Assembly: GCF_002234535.1 (NCBI RefSeq)
Contig: NZ_CP022521.1
Location: forward strand, 6,494,001-6,558,000
Direction of reading: 5' to 3'
DNA: 64,000 nt
Source: Actinoalloteichus hoggarensis
GTDB lineage: Bacteria > Actinomycetota > Actinomycetes > Mycobacteriales > Pseudonocardiaceae
In this document: positions 9,157 to 18,133 of the stretch, in pieces
Layout of the letters: the number at the start of each line of letters is the position of its first letter
Numbering within the stretch: position 1 is the first letter of the stretch
Position numbers and translations under genes: made by a program
The notes under the pieces: generated by a model
Seen by the model: the letters and a program-made list of their open reading frames with translations, nothing else
Database searches by the model: none
What the model was told of the DNA's origin: nothing

Positions 9157-10092
9157 TCAGTCGCCCGAGGTCTCGGTCGGCTCCGGCTCGGACTCCTCGG
9201 CGTCGGTGTCCTCGGCCTCGGCGTCGTCACCCTCGGCGTCGTCACCCTCGGCGTCCTCGGTCTCCTCGGCGTCAGCGGGGGCCGCGGGCGCCGTACCGAA
9301 CCACTTCTCGTAGATCTCGTCGTACCGGCCGTCCTCACGGGCGGCGGCCAGGACCTCGTTGATCCGCTCCCGCAGCGCGTCGTTGCCGGTGCGCACCGCG
9401 ACGCCGTACTGCTCGCCGGTGGCGAACTCCGCGACGACCTCGACGTCGGGGTTGTCGCTCGCGAAGTCGTAGAGGACGCCGTTGTCGTTGATGCCCGCGT
9501 CGACGTCGCCGTTCTGCACGGCGGCGGTCAGCAGCGCAAGGTCCTCATAGGTGACGAGGTCGGCGTCGGTGAGGTTCTCGTTCGCCCAGGACTGACCGGT
9601 GGTGCCGGTCTGCACCGCGACCCGCAGGCCGTCGAGGTCGGACTCGCCCGCGATGCCGGAGTCCGCCGCCACCAGCAGGGCCTGGGTCGCGTCGAAGTAC
9701 GGGTCGCTGAAGTCGATGTTCTCTTCGCGCGTCGGGGTGATGGTCATGCCCGCCGCGGCCACGTCGCACTTGCCGGTGTCCAGGTCGGCACCCGACTGGA
9801 TCGTGTCGAACGGGGTGTCGACGATCGCCTGGTCGAGGCCGAGGTCCTCGGCCACCAGGTCCACCAGGTCGACGTCGAAGCCGACGACCTCGTCGCCCTC
9901 CCGGAACTGGAACGGCTGGTAGGGCAGGTGGGTGCAGGTCGTCAGCGTGCCCTCGGCGACCAGCTCGATGCCGTCGACGGTGGTGCCCTGACCGGCGCCC
10001 TCGCTGTCGCCACCGCAGGCCGCCAGGGTCAGCGCCAGAGCGGGCGCGAGCGCGACGGCCGGGTGGAAGATCCTTCTACTACGCCGTTCCAA
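9157..10092 (-). CDS. Amino acid ABC transporter substrate-binding lipoprotein with acidic tail
   Basis: A 311-residue periplasmic-type binding protein (SBP_bac_3 family), anchored outside the membrane as a lipoprotein. The TTG at 10092 is chosen because AGGA lies 8 nt upstream and because it gives a compact signal, [19 protein letters not shown] then LTLAAC. Ligand-domain landmarks are [46 protein letters not shown] and VQTGTTGQ. The end is unusual: after the last conserved motif ([12 protein letters not shown]) there is a tail of about 40 residues made almost only of Asp, Glu, Ala, Thr and Pro. The sequence closely matches the neighbouring binding protein at 10188, so the pair arose by duplication. 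Glutamate or aspartate is the likely ligand, by family only. Confidence 0.9.
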   Translation of the reverse strand: MERRSRRIFHPAVALAPALALTLAACGGDSEGAGQGTTVDGIELVAEGTLTTCTHLPYQPFQFREGDEVVGFDVDLVDLVAEDLGLDQAIVDTPFDTIQSGADLDTGKCDVAAAGMTITPTREENIDFSDPYFDATQALLVAADSGIAGESDLDGLRVAVQTGTTGQSWANENLTDADLVTYEDLALLTAAVQNGDVDAGINDNGVLYDFASDNPDVEVVAEFATGEQYGVAVRTGNDALRERINEVLAAAREDGRYDEIYEKWFGTAPAAPADAEETEDAEGDDAEGDDAEAEDTDAEESEPEPTETSGD

Positions 10093-10158
10093 TGTCCTGA
10101 TCCTTCGGTTCCGGTGAGCGGGGGCGAGATGGGCACCGTAGCCGGTGTCCGTGGAGAC

Positions 10159-10173
10159 GCCGTCGAGGACGGC
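10159..10173 (-). terminator. Small hairpin between the two binding-protein genes
   Basis: GCCGTC (10159-10164) and GACGGC (10168-10173) form a 6-bp stem with a 3-nt loop. It lies 15 nt after the stop of the upstream binding-protein gene. It may be a weak terminator or a processing element within the operon. Confidence 0.4.
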
Positions 10174-10187
10174 CCTGACCTGCGAGA

Positions 10188-11021
10188 TCACCACTGATTC
10201 GGCGTGACGCCGAACCACTTCAGATGAATCTCTTCATACCTGCCGTCGGTGCGAGCCTCTTCGAGCACCCGGTTCACGACGTCCAGGAGCTCGGTGTTGC
10301 CCTTGCGGACCGCGAGCCCGTACTGCTCGCCGGTGTCGAACTCGGCGACGACCTCGGTGTCGCGGTAGACCTCGGCGAACTCGTGCAGCGGCCCGTTGTC
10401 GGAGACCACGCCGTCGGTCTCGTCGGAGCGCAGGCTCTGCGTCAACGCGCTGAGATTGCTGTAGTAGACGAGCTCGATCGGGTCACCGTGCTCGGCGTTG
10501 TACTGCTCGACGAACTCGGCTCCGGTGGTGCCCGTCTGAATGGCCAGGCGCATGCCGTGCATCCCGTCCAGGCCCCGGACGGGCGATGCGCGCTCCACCA
10601 GCAGTGCCTGGGCGGCGTTGAAATAGGGATAGGCGAAGTCGATCACCTCGCCCCTCGGCCCGGTGATCGTCATCGCCGCCGCGGCGATGTCGCATTCCCC
10701 CGCGTCGAGCGCCTCGCCGTTCTGGATTCCCTCGAAGGGCATGTCGACGATCGCCTGTTCGACGCCCAGCTCGTCGGCGATCAGGTCGACGATGTCGACG
10801 TCGAAGCCGACCACCTCGCCACCCTCCTCGTACTGGAAGGGCTGGTACGGCAGGTGCGTACAGGTCAACAGCCTGCCCTCGGAGACGAGGTCGACGTCGG
10901 GGACGACCCGTTCCTCGGTCGGCTCGGCGGCATCCGTGGTCGATCCGCACGCGGCAAGTCCGAGGGACACGGCCAGTGTGCAGGCCGCGACCACCATGGC
11001 CCGCGGTCGAGTCCGCTGCAC
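10188..11021 (-). CDS. Second amino acid substrate-binding lipoprotein (paralogue)
   Basis: A 277-residue SBP_bac_3 lipoprotein. The signal ends in LGLAAC, so the cysteine near residue 25 should be lipidated. Motifs match the downstream paralogue almost word for word ([47 protein letters not shown]), but the acidic C-terminal tail is absent and the protein ends at GVTPNQW. GTG 11021 and the adjacent TTG 11024 are both acceptable starts, since GGAGGG precedes both. It is probably the first gene of the operon that continues with the second binding protein, the permease and the ATPase. The two receptors sharing one membrane complex may differ in ligand or affinity. Confidence 0.9.
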   Translation of the reverse strand: MQRTRPRAMVVAACTLAVSLGLAACGSTTDAAEPTEERVVPDVDLVSEGRLLTCTHLPYQPFQYEEGGEVVGFDVDIVDLIADELGVEQAIVDMPFEGIQNGEALDAGECDIAAAAMTITGPRGEVIDFAYPYFNAAQALLVERASPVRGLDGMHGMRLAIQTGTTGAEFVEQYNAEHGDPIELVYYSNLSALTQSLRSDETDGVVSDNGPLHEFAEVYRDTEVVAEFDTGEQYGLAVRKGNTELLDVVNRVLEEARTDGRYEEIHLKWFGVTPNQW

Positions 11022-11292
11022 CAAAACGTCGCCCTCCGATCACTATCCGTATCGAACGGAAGGCATCATTCCACTACTGGGCGAAATTGAATGTAACCAT
11101 TGGATTAAGGGACCGAACCATCCGTAGAGATGTGACGCATGTGGGTGCAATTGATCCGCCAGGTGGACTAGGGCGTTCGCGCCTCACCGGGTCCAGCCGA
11201 ATTCGGTGATCCCTTCCCGGAGTCCGCCACGTCCGACACCCGCCGCCGACTCACCTGCGGTGACACCTCGGTCACCGCAGGCGAGCGGTTCC

Positions 11293-12714
11293 TCAATCCC
11301 GCCGGGCGTGCGCGTCCAGCACCACGGCCACCGCCGCAGTGATCTTCGCCGCATAGTCCAGCTGGAGCGACTCGTCCGGTACGTGCGCGTTGCTGCCCGG
11401 ACCGAGCGCTCCGGTCACCACGAACTGCGCCGAGGGATAGGCCGCGTGCAGCAGCCCCATGAAGGGGATCGAGCCGCCGATGCCCATCGTCCGCCACGGC
11501 GCGGCGAACACCTCGTCGCTCGCCGTCGCCAACGCGCTCGCCAGCCACGGCGCCACCTCGGGGGCGTTCCAGCCGGGGGCGCACTCGCTGCGCTCCAGCT
11601 CCACGCGGGCTCCGTACGGCACGTCCGAGGTCAGCGCCGTGCGCAGCGCCGCCAGCGCGGCCTCCGGGTCGGCCGTCGGCGGCAGGCGGAAGCTCAGCGC
11701 CAGGGTCGTCGACGGCCGCAGGACGTTGCCCGCCTCGTCGGGATCCGGCAGACCGGCCGCCCCGATCACCGACAACGTCGGCCGCCAGGTGTTGTTCAAC
11801 GCCTGCTCCACCGGGTCGTCGACGATCGGCCGGACGTCGGCGGGCATCGGGATGCCGTCGGAGACCAGGTTCGGCACCGCCTCGATCGCCTCCCGGACCT
11901 CCTCGACACGGTTCGCGGGCACCTCGACGGACAGCTCCGGCAGCAGCAGCCGTCCGGTCTCGGCGTCCTCGATCCGGTCCAGCAGCACCCGCAGGACTCG
12001 GAAGGAGCTGGGCACGACCCCGCCGGCCATGCCCGAGTGCTGGCCCGCGTCGAGCACCGTCACCCGCACCCGCAGCTGCGCCATCCCCCGCAGCGAGGTC
12101 GTCAGCCATATGCGCCGGTAGTCGCCCGCGCCCGAGTCGAGACAGACCACCAGGCTGACCTCGCCGAGCTCCTCGCTCAGCTCCGCGAGGTAGGCGGGCA
12201 GATCGGGCGAGCCGGACTCCTCGCCGGTCTCCAGCAGGATGACCGCCCTCGCGTGGGCGCCGCCGGTGGCCCGCAGCGCCTCCACGGCCGTCGTCGCCGC
12301 ATAGGCCGCGTAGCCGTCGTCGGCGGCGCCGCGCCCGTAGAGCCTGCCGTCCTTGACGACCGGCGTCCACGGGCCGAGGCCCTCCGACCAGCCGCCGACG
12401 GGCGGCTGCTTGTCGAGATGTCCGTACAACAGGACGGTCCCGGCGTCCTCGGCACCCGAGGTCGCGGGGACGTCCACCACCAGTAACGGGGTCCGACCGG
12501 GCAGCCGCAGGACCCGAGTGGTCGCCCCCGCCAGTCCCCGGTCGGCGATCCAGGTCTCGACATGCGCGATCGCCGCGTCCAGGTGTCCGGAGGCGGCCCA
12601 GTCCGGATCGAAGGCTGGTGAGAGGGCCGGGATCTCGACCAGCCGCTCCAGGCTCGGCTGGACCGCCGAGTCCCACTGTCGTTGCACCGTCGTCATCAGG
12701 TCTTCGTGCGTCAC
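11293..12714 (-). CDS. M20 family dipeptidase
   Basis: A 473-residue cytoplasmic zinc peptidase of the M20 dipeptidase/carboxypeptidase type. Motifs: metal-binding LLYGHLDKQPP near residue 96; GRGAADDGYA near 128, with the bridging Asp; catalytic LLETGEESGSPD near 162; a dimerisation lid with DAGQHSGMAGGVVPSSF near 222; and a late metal histidine in LGPGSNAHVPDE near 442. GTG 12714 is the start, and an ATG six codons later is possible. It lies upstream of the glutamate-type transporter on the same strand, separated by 271 nt of AT-richer sequence. Together with the other M20 enzyme it supports a peptide or amino-acid-conjugate utilisation theme. Confidence 0.9.
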   Translation of the reverse strand: MTHEDLMTTVQRQWDSAVQPSLERLVEIPALSPAFDPDWAASGHLDAAIAHVETWIADRGLAGATTRVLRLPGRTPLLVVDVPATSGAEDAGTVLLYGHLDKQPPVGGWSEGLGPWTPVVKDGRLYGRGAADDGYAAYAATTAVEALRATGGAHARAVILLETGEESGSPDLPAYLAELSEELGEVSLVVCLDSGAGDYRRIWLTTSLRGMAQLRVRVTVLDAGQHSGMAGGVVPSSFRVLRVLLDRIEDAETGRLLLPELSVEVPANRVEEVREAIEAVPNLVSDGIPMPADVRPIVDDPVEQALNNTWRPTLSVIGAAGLPDPDEAGNVLRPSTTLALSFRLPPTADPEAALAALRTALTSDVPYGARVELERSECAPGWNAPEVAPWLASALATASDEVFAAPWRTMGIGGSIPFMGLLHAAYPSAQFVVTGALGPGSNAHVPDESLQLDYAAKITAAVAVVLDAHARRD

Positions 12715-13311
12715 GCCCGCATCCTGTCATCGGATCGCCCGACCATCGGCCGATGCGGGGCGGACGGGGTCGGGGCGCGGGGCAGGACGTAGCGGGTCCG
12801 CGCGGGTGCGGCGTGCGCTTGGGGGCGCGGCGGCGGGCCGCCGAGAAGGACACCAGCGGCGGGATCGCTGAGAGAGGCCCCTGCGGCAAGCCACGAGGAA
12901 GCCCCGGCGGGGAACCGCCCGAGGCGCCGGAAGCAGCCGCACGATGAGCCGACGGACGCCGCCGCGCATCGGTCGGCTCGGCATCCGATCGACGCAGGCA
13001 GGCACCCGCCTGATCATCCTCGCGAACGCGATCGCCGTTCACGCCCACGAGATCGGTGACCACAGGTGACCGACGAACACGGTGTGTCGCCGAACGTGCA
13101 GCTAGGGACGGTCCCCACCACAAACCCGGAGCATCTTTAGCAACCATCGATACTCTTGCGCGCCCAGCGGCCGTGCAAGTATTGCTGGAGCGAACCGTCA
13201 GTGCCGACGGTCGATGTCGCAGTCCCAAAGGACGGTGGCGGCGCCCGGCGGTGCGTCCGCGTTCCGTCATCACAAGTGGTGAGCGCGGGCCTCAAGACTG
13301 AGGAGACAGGC
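12715..13311. other. Divergent intergenic region upstream of the 2-oxoacid dehydrogenase operon
   Basis: No gene is recognisable in these 597 bases. A relatively AT-rich stretch at 13120-13200 contains ATACTCTTGC and, 18 nt on, GCAAGTAT, an imperfect inverted repeat. It probably holds the operon promoter and perhaps a regulator site. GGGACGGTCCC near 13104-13114 is a short palindrome. Confidence 0.4.
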
Positions 13312-14550
13312 ATGTCGTCGCCCGAATACTGGACCAAGCCTTGGCCGAGTTCCTCGGCCGACATACCGCCGCCATCGGAGAGCGCCCCGGCCGCCGTGGC
13401 GGCTCGACCCACGGCGGAGCAGGTGATCGCTGGACTGCGCGCCACCTCGGAAGGTGGCCCCGACCTGGTGCAGCTCCTCACCCCCGAAGGTGAGCGAGTC
13501 GCGCACCCGCACTTCGACCTCGACATCACTCCCGAAGGCCTGCGTGACCTCTACCGGGACATGGTCCTGGTCCGACGCGCCGACCGCGAGTGCAACGCCC
13601 TCCAGCGCCAGGGACAGCTCGGCATCTGGGTGCCGCTCCTCGGTCAGGAGGCAGCGCAGATCGGCGCGGGCCGCGCGATGCGCCCCACCGACATGGCGTT
13701 TCCCAGTTACCGGGAACACGGGGTCGCCTGGTGCCGAGGCATCGATCCGACGGAGCTGCTGGGCATCTTCCGCGGCACCGATCACGGCACGTGGGACCCG
13801 CTGGAGAAGCGGTTCCACCCCTACACCATCGTCATCGGCAACCAGGTCCTCAACGCGACCGGCTACGCGATGGGGCAGCGGCTCGACGGCAAGGTCGGCG
13901 ACGACCATCAGGACGACGAGGCGACCATCGTCTTCTTCGGTGACGGCGCCACCAGCCAGGGCGACGTGAACGAGGCGTTCGTCTGGGGCGCGGTGTACGA
14001 CGCGCCCGTCGTCTTCTTCTGTCAGAACAACCAGTGGGCGATCTCCGAGCCGATGGAACGGCAGAGCCGCATCCCGCTGTATCAGCGGGCGAACGGCTTC
14101 GGCTTCCCCGGCATCCGGGTGGACGGCAACGACGTGCTCGCCACGCTCGCGGTCACCCGCTGGGCGTTGGAGGAGTGTCGCAGCGGCAACGGCCCCGTCC
14201 TCATCGAGGCCTTCACCTATCGGATGGACGCCCACACGACGTCGGACGACCCCACTCGCTACCGCCTCTCCGACGAGCTCGAGGCGTGGAAGCTGAAGGA
14301 CCCCATCGAGCGGGTCCGGGTGCATCTGGTGCGCGGTCAGTTCGCCGACGCGGACTTCTTCGCCCACGTGGACGCCGAGTCCGACGCCCTCGCCGAACGA
14401 CTCCGCGCGTACTGCGTCGACATGCCCACCCCGCCCGCCGAGCGGATCTTCTCGAACGTCTACGCCGAGAGCAGTCCGCCGTTGGATCGGCAGCGCGACG
14501 AGTTCCTCACCTACCTGGCCGACTTCGATCACTCGGGGGGTGCGCACTGA
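13312..14550 (+). CDS. pdhA: 2-oxoacid dehydrogenase E1 component, alpha subunit
   Basis: A 412-residue thiamine diphosphate-binding E1 alpha subunit. With E1 beta it decarboxylates pyruvate or a branched-chain 2-oxoacid and passes the acyl group to lipoyl-E2. The TPP motif starts at GDGATSQGDVNEAF near residue 205 and ends about 30 residues later in CQNNQWA. The phosphorylation-loop-like YRMDAHTTSDDPTRYR near 303 and the early YREHGVAW near 127 are typical. The ATG at 13312 follows GAGGAGACAGGC; the upstream extension is not family sequence. The stop overlaps the E1 beta start (TGATG). Separate alpha and beta subunits and the absence of an E3 gene favour a branched-chain-type complex using a shared E3, but pyruvate cannot be excluded. 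Confidence 0.94.
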   Translation: MSSPEYWTKPWPSSSADIPPPSESAPAAVAARPTAEQVIAGLRATSEGGPDLVQLLTPEGERVAHPHFDLDITPEGLRDLYRDMVLVRRADRECNALQRQGQLGIWVPLLGQEAAQIGAGRAMRPTDMAFPSYREHGVAWCRGIDPTELLGIFRGTDHGTWDPLEKRFHPYTIVIGNQVLNATGYAMGQRLDGKVGDDHQDDEATIVFFGDGATSQGDVNEAFVWGAVYDAPVVFFCQNNQWAISEPMERQSRIPLYQRANGFGFPGIRVDGNDVLATLAVTRWALEECRSGNGPVLIEAFTYRMDAHTTSDDPTRYRLSDELEAWKLKDPIERVRVHLVRGQFADADFFAHVDAESDALAERLRAYCVDMPTPPAERIFSNVYAESSPPLDRQRDEFLTYLADFDHSGGAH

Positions 14551-15626
14551 TGGCCGAGACGAGATCCCGGACGACGGCACAGGGCACCGACACGGCGGGC
14601 GACGGGTCCACGCGACAGGCGGCGGGCGCGGCAGGCGGCCCTGCGGGCACGACGCAGAAGGTGACCATCGCCAAGGCCCTCAACCTGGGCCTGCGCGCGG
14701 CGATGGAACGGGACCCCAAGGTCGTGCTGCTCGGTGAGGACATCGGCAAGCTCGGCGGCGTCTTCCGCATCACCGACGGGCTCCAGAAGGACTTCGGCGA
14801 ACAGCGGGTGATGGACACCCCGCTGGCCGAGTCGGGCATCATCGGCACGGCGATCGGTCTGGCCATCCGAGGTTATCGACCGGTCTGCGAGATCCAGTTC
14901 GACGGCTTCATCTTCCCCGGCTTCGACCAGATCGTGAGCCAGCTGGCCAAGCTGCACTTCCGCACCCAGGGCCGGATCAAGGTGCCCGTGGTGATCCGAG
15001 TGCCCTTCGGCGGCGGCATCGGCGCGGTGGAGCACCACTCGGAGTCGCCGGAGTCCTACTTCGCCCACACCGCGGGCCTGAAGGTCGTGGCCTGCGGCGA
15101 TCCGGTGGACGCCTACTGGATGATCCAGCAGGCCATCGCCTCCGATGACCCGGTCCTGTTCTTCGAACCGAAGCGGCGCTACCAGGAGAAGGCGGAACTC
15201 GACACGAGTGCGACGCCCTTCCCGCTGCATGCCTCGCGGGTGCTTCAGCAGGGGTCGGACGCCACCGTCGTCTGTTATGGGCCGATGGTGCGCACCTGCA
15301 CCGACGCGGTCCGGGTCGCGGCGGAGGACGGGCATCGACTGGAGCTGATCGACCTGCGGTCGCTGTCGCCGTTGGATCTGGCCCCCGTCTTCGAGTCGGT
15401 GCGTCGCACCGGCAGGCTGATCGTGGTCAGCGAGGCACCGGGCGAGTCCTCGATCGCGGCGGAGATCGCCGCCCAGGTGCAGCAGGAGTGCTTCTACTCG
15501 CTGGAGGCTCCCGTGCTGCGTGTCACGGGCTTCGACACTCCCTACCCGCCCGCCAAGTTGGAGGAGGAGTTCCTCCCCGATCTGGATCGGGTGCTGGATG
15601 CCGTCGAACGTTCGCTGCGCTGGTAG
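14550..15626 (+). CDS. 2-oxoacid dehydrogenase E1 component, beta subunit
   Basis: A 358-residue E1 beta subunit, partner of the preceding gene. After a low-complexity N-terminal stretch of about 36 residues (Gly/Ala/Thr-rich, not seen in all homologues) the domain begins with VTIAKALNLGLRAAMERDP, then GEDIGKLGGVFR and DTPLAESGIIGTAIG, the TPP-pyrimidine-binding side. The C-terminal transketolase domain ends with VTGFDTPYPPAKLEEEFLPD. The ATG shares its A with the upstream TGA, so translation is probably coupled. It is followed by E2 after 12 nt. Confidence 0.94.
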   Translation: MAETRSRTTAQGTDTAGDGSTRQAAGAAGGPAGTTQKVTIAKALNLGLRAAMERDPKVVLLGEDIGKLGGVFRITDGLQKDFGEQRVMDTPLAESGIIGTAIGLAIRGYRPVCEIQFDGFIFPGFDQIVSQLAKLHFRTQGRIKVPVVIRVPFGGGIGAVEHHSESPESYFAHTAGLKVVACGDPVDAYWMIQQAIASDDPVLFFEPKRRYQEKAELDTSATPFPLHASRVLQQGSDATVVCYGPMVRTCTDAVRVAAEDGHRLELIDLRSLSPLDLAPVFESVRRTGRLIVVSEAPGESSIAAEIAAQVQQECFYSLEAPVLRVTGFDTPYPPAKLEEEFLPDLDRVLDAVERSLRW

Positions 15627-15638
15627 GGGGAGGCCGCA

Positions 15639-17024
15639 ATGCCACGACTGAAGCACTTCCCGCTGCCGGACACCGGCGAGGGACTCACCGAAGCGGAGAT
15701 CATCACCTGGCACGTCGCCGCGGGCGACACGGTGACGGTCAACCAGATCATCGTCGAGATCGAGACGGCGAAGGCCGTGGTCGAGCTGCCCTGCCCGTTC
15801 GCGGGGCAGGTGTCGCAACTGCTGGTCGAGGTCGGCGAGACCGTCGAGGTCGGCGTGCCGATCATCGCCATCGACGTCGATCCGCACGGCTCGGCGGACG
15901 GGGAATCGACAGACGAGCAGGCCGTCAACGGCGCGAAGCCCGCCGAGGCGGAGGGCCGGGTGTCGAACCTGGTCGGATACGGGCCTCGTACCGGGGCGGC
16001 GACGCGCAGGCCCCGCAAGAAGTCCGGTGCCTCGGCACCGCAGGCGGCACCGCCCGCGCCCGTTCCCCAGCCGGTGGCGGCCGTGCCCGCCACACCCGCC
16101 CCCAAGCCTGCGGCTCCGGCGGCGATGCCTGCGGGCGGTGCGCAGCCTCGCACCACCGGACGGGTGCCGCTCGCCAAGCCCCCGGTGCGCAAACTCGCCA
16201 AGGACGCGGGCATCGACCTCCGCACCATCGTCGGCAGCGGCGCGAACGGCGTGATCACCCGCGAGGACGTCACCGGCGCCGTCGCGGCGGCAGCGGTTCC
16301 GGCCACGCCGACGCGGGGGCAGCCTGCCCGCGAGGAGCGGGTGCCGATCCGCGGCGTGCGACGTGCCACCGCCCAGGCCATGGTGCAGAGCGCCTTCACC
16401 GCGCCGCACGTCACGGAGTTCCTCACCGTCGACGTCACGCCGATGATGGAGCTGCGGGCCAGACTGAAGACGCATCCGGAGTTCCAGGGCGTGAAGATCA
16501 CGCCGTTGGCCTTCGCCGCGAAGGCGCTGTGTCTCGCGGTGCGTCGGACGCCGGACGTCAACGCGACCTGGGACGAGCAGGCAGGCGAGATCGTCTACAA
16601 GTCCTACGTGCACCTGGGCATCGCCGCGGCCACCCCGCGTGGGCTGGTCGTGCCGAAGGTGCGTGAGGCGCAGGACATGTCGCTGCGTGAGCTGGCCGAG
16701 GCGCTGGACGCGCTGGCCACGACCGCGCGGGAGGGTCGCACCACCCCGGCGGACATGGTCGACGGCACCATCACCATCACCAACGTCGGGGTGTTCGGCG
16801 TCGACACCGGGACGCCCATCCTGAATCCGGGCGAGTCGGCGATCCTGGCGCTGGGCGCCATTCGCGACATGCCGTGGGTGGTCGACGGCCAGGTCGTGCC
16901 GCGCAAGGTGTGTCAGCTGGCGTTGAGCTTCGATCACCGGGTGGTCGACGGCCAGCAGGGCTCGCGGTTCCTCGCCGACATCGGGGCGCTGCTCGCCGAT
17001 CCCGGCCTGGCGATGACCTACTGA
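15639..17024 (+). CDS. Dihydrolipoamide acyltransferase, E2 component
   Basis: A 461-residue E2 core protein. Residues 1-80 are a lipoyl domain with lysine in ETAKAVVELP near 46. A long Ala/Pro linker at about 120-170 gives mobility. The peripheral subunit-binding domain follows near 180-215 (PPVRKLAKDAGIDLRTIVGSG). The catalytic domain ends in LSFDHRVVDGQQGSRFL near 430, with the active-site His and Asp. GGGGGAGGCC precedes the ATG by a few bases. It has only one lipoyl domain, as in branched-chain-type E2. It is the last gene of the operon, and a perfect terminator begins 4 nt after its stop. E3 must be supplied from elsewhere. Confidence 0.94.
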   Translation: MPRLKHFPLPDTGEGLTEAEIITWHVAAGDTVTVNQIIVEIETAKAVVELPCPFAGQVSQLLVEVGETVEVGVPIIAIDVDPHGSADGESTDEQAVNGAKPAEAEGRVSNLVGYGPRTGAATRRPRKKSGASAPQAAPPAPVPQPVAAVPATPAPKPAAPAAMPAGGAQPRTTGRVPLAKPPVRKLAKDAGIDLRTIVGSGANGVITREDVTGAVAAAAVPATPTRGQPAREERVPIRGVRRATAQAMVQSAFTAPHVTEFLTVDVTPMMELRARLKTHPEFQGVKITPLAFAAKALCLAVRRTPDVNATWDEQAGEIVYKSYVHLGIAAATPRGLVVPKVREAQDMSLRELAEALDALATTAREGRTTPADMVDGTITITNVGVFGVDTGTPILNPGESAILALGAIRDMPWVVDGQVVPRKVCQLALSFDHRVVDGQQGSRFLADIGALLADPGLAMTY

Positions 17025-17027
17025 ACC

Positions 17028-17070
17028 GGGCCCCGTCCTCCCGCCGCCGCGCGCCGGGAGGACGGGGCCC
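17028..17070. terminator. Bidirectional terminator between E2 and SIMPL genes
   Basis: A perfect 16-bp stem, 17028-17043 with 17055-17070 (arms GGGCCCCGTCCTCCCG and its complement), has an 11-nt loop. It lies between the convergent stops at 17024 and 17082 and can serve both genes. Confidence 0.92.
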
Positions 17071-17081
17071 GTCGGCGGCGT

Positions 17082-17714
17082 CTAGTCCGTCAGCGTCCAG
17101 TGCGTCACGCAGCGGACGGTGCTCACGATGTCCTGTGGTTCGAGGTTGAGTCGACGGACGTCCGCGGCGGTGCTCCGACCCGCGGGCGCGATGCCCGCGG
17201 CCTCCGCTCCGCCGTAGGCGCCGCGTGCGGCCGAGCCGCTCGCCTCCGCGTCGCTGATCCGCAGCAGCGGTCCGAGCGACCGGCCGAGTGCGTCGGCGTA
17301 TCCGACGGCCTTGGATCTCGCGTCGTCGACGGCGGCGCGCTGCGCGGCGTTGCGGGCCGCCGTGTCGTCCCGCAACGACCAGGTGGGTCCGTCCAGCCGC
17401 TCCGGTTCGGCGGCCAGCAGCACCCCGGCGAGGTCGGCCAGCACCTCGGGGTCGGTCACCTCCAGGTTGTAATGCTGCTCGGCCCGGCAGCCGACCTGCC
17501 GCTGTCGCTGCCAGTCGGCATGGACTCCGAGTCGCCGAGACCGCACCACCACGCCCGCGCGGTCCAGCAGCGGCTCGACGCCGTCCACTCGCTCGCCCAG
17601 CAGTGCCACCGCCTCGGCACGCGTCCTGGCCGTACTGCTGAACGTCACCCGCAGCATCGCCTGATCGGCCCGCGCCGTGGCCCTGCCCGTCCCCTGTGTC
17701 ACGACTTCGGTCAC
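17082..17714 (-). CDS. SIMPL domain-containing protein (DUF541)
   Basis: A 210-residue SIMPL/DUF541 protein. It begins VTEVVTQGTGRATARADQAML, the usual first strand of the domain, and carries the DARSKAVGYADALGRSLGPLL helix near 145-165 that is diagnostic for the family. It ends with TVRCVTHWTLTD (the V-x-V-x-V final strand). There is no signal peptide, although many homologues are exported, so this one may be cytoplasmic. GTG 17714 is preferred by domain start; a TTG at 17750 would add 12 residues. The function of the family is poorly known (oxidative stress or signalling roles have been proposed). It is divergent from the small gene at 18134. Confidence 0.8.
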   Translation of the reverse strand: MTEVVTQGTGRATARADQAMLRVTFSSTARTRAEAVALLGERVDGVEPLLDRAGVVVRSRRLGVHADWQRQRQVGCRAEQHYNLEVTDPEVLADLAGVLLAAEPERLDGPTWSLRDDTAARNAAQRAAVDDARSKAVGYADALGRSLGPLLRISDAEASGSAARGAYGGAEAAGIAPAGRSTAADVRRLNLEPQDIVSTVRCVTHWTLTD

Positions 17715-18013
17715 GCGGCCCAGCCAACCCCGTGAATCCTCCGGTGGCAAGGAGCCCAGGCCGCCGCACCGTCCTGGGCACCGTGTCCGCCGACCTACGC
17801 GGCGCGGCTGTGCCGATCCGAAGGTGCGAGCCGCCGACCGGGCGGGCGCCGATCGGCAGGCGACCGCTCGCCGAGGATTCGCCGGCCGGGGCCATGTTGC
17901 GGATTCGTGATCGGCCGTACCGATTCAGTAGGCGCCCCGGTGGCGGGCACGTGTCCGGAAGATGACGGGTGGCTATTTCCAGTTCCATCGCATCGGCGGC
18001 CTCAAGCGTTAGC

Positions 18014-18056
18014 CACCGGACAATCATCGGCGTGTGCCGCTCCTCACCGGACAATC
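18014..18056. promoter_or_regulatory. Twelve-base direct repeat, possible regulator site
   Basis: CACCGGACAATC occurs at 18014-18025 and again at 18045-18056. The repeat centres are 31 bp apart, about three helical turns, so a protein could bind both on the same DNA face. It lies in the divergent interval between the SIMPL gene and the small conserved gene. The regulator is unknown. Confidence 0.45.
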
Positions 18057-18133
18057 GGGTGCAATCTCGCGATCAATGGGGCATACTTGAGTCGTACCGA
18101 GAAGTCAAGAATAACGAAGGTGATGGACACCCG

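Noticed and set aside
14529-16937. A minus-strand open frame of about 800 codons
   Set aside because: Antisense of the E1 beta and E2 genes, which have complete catalytic motifs. No independent motif is visible.
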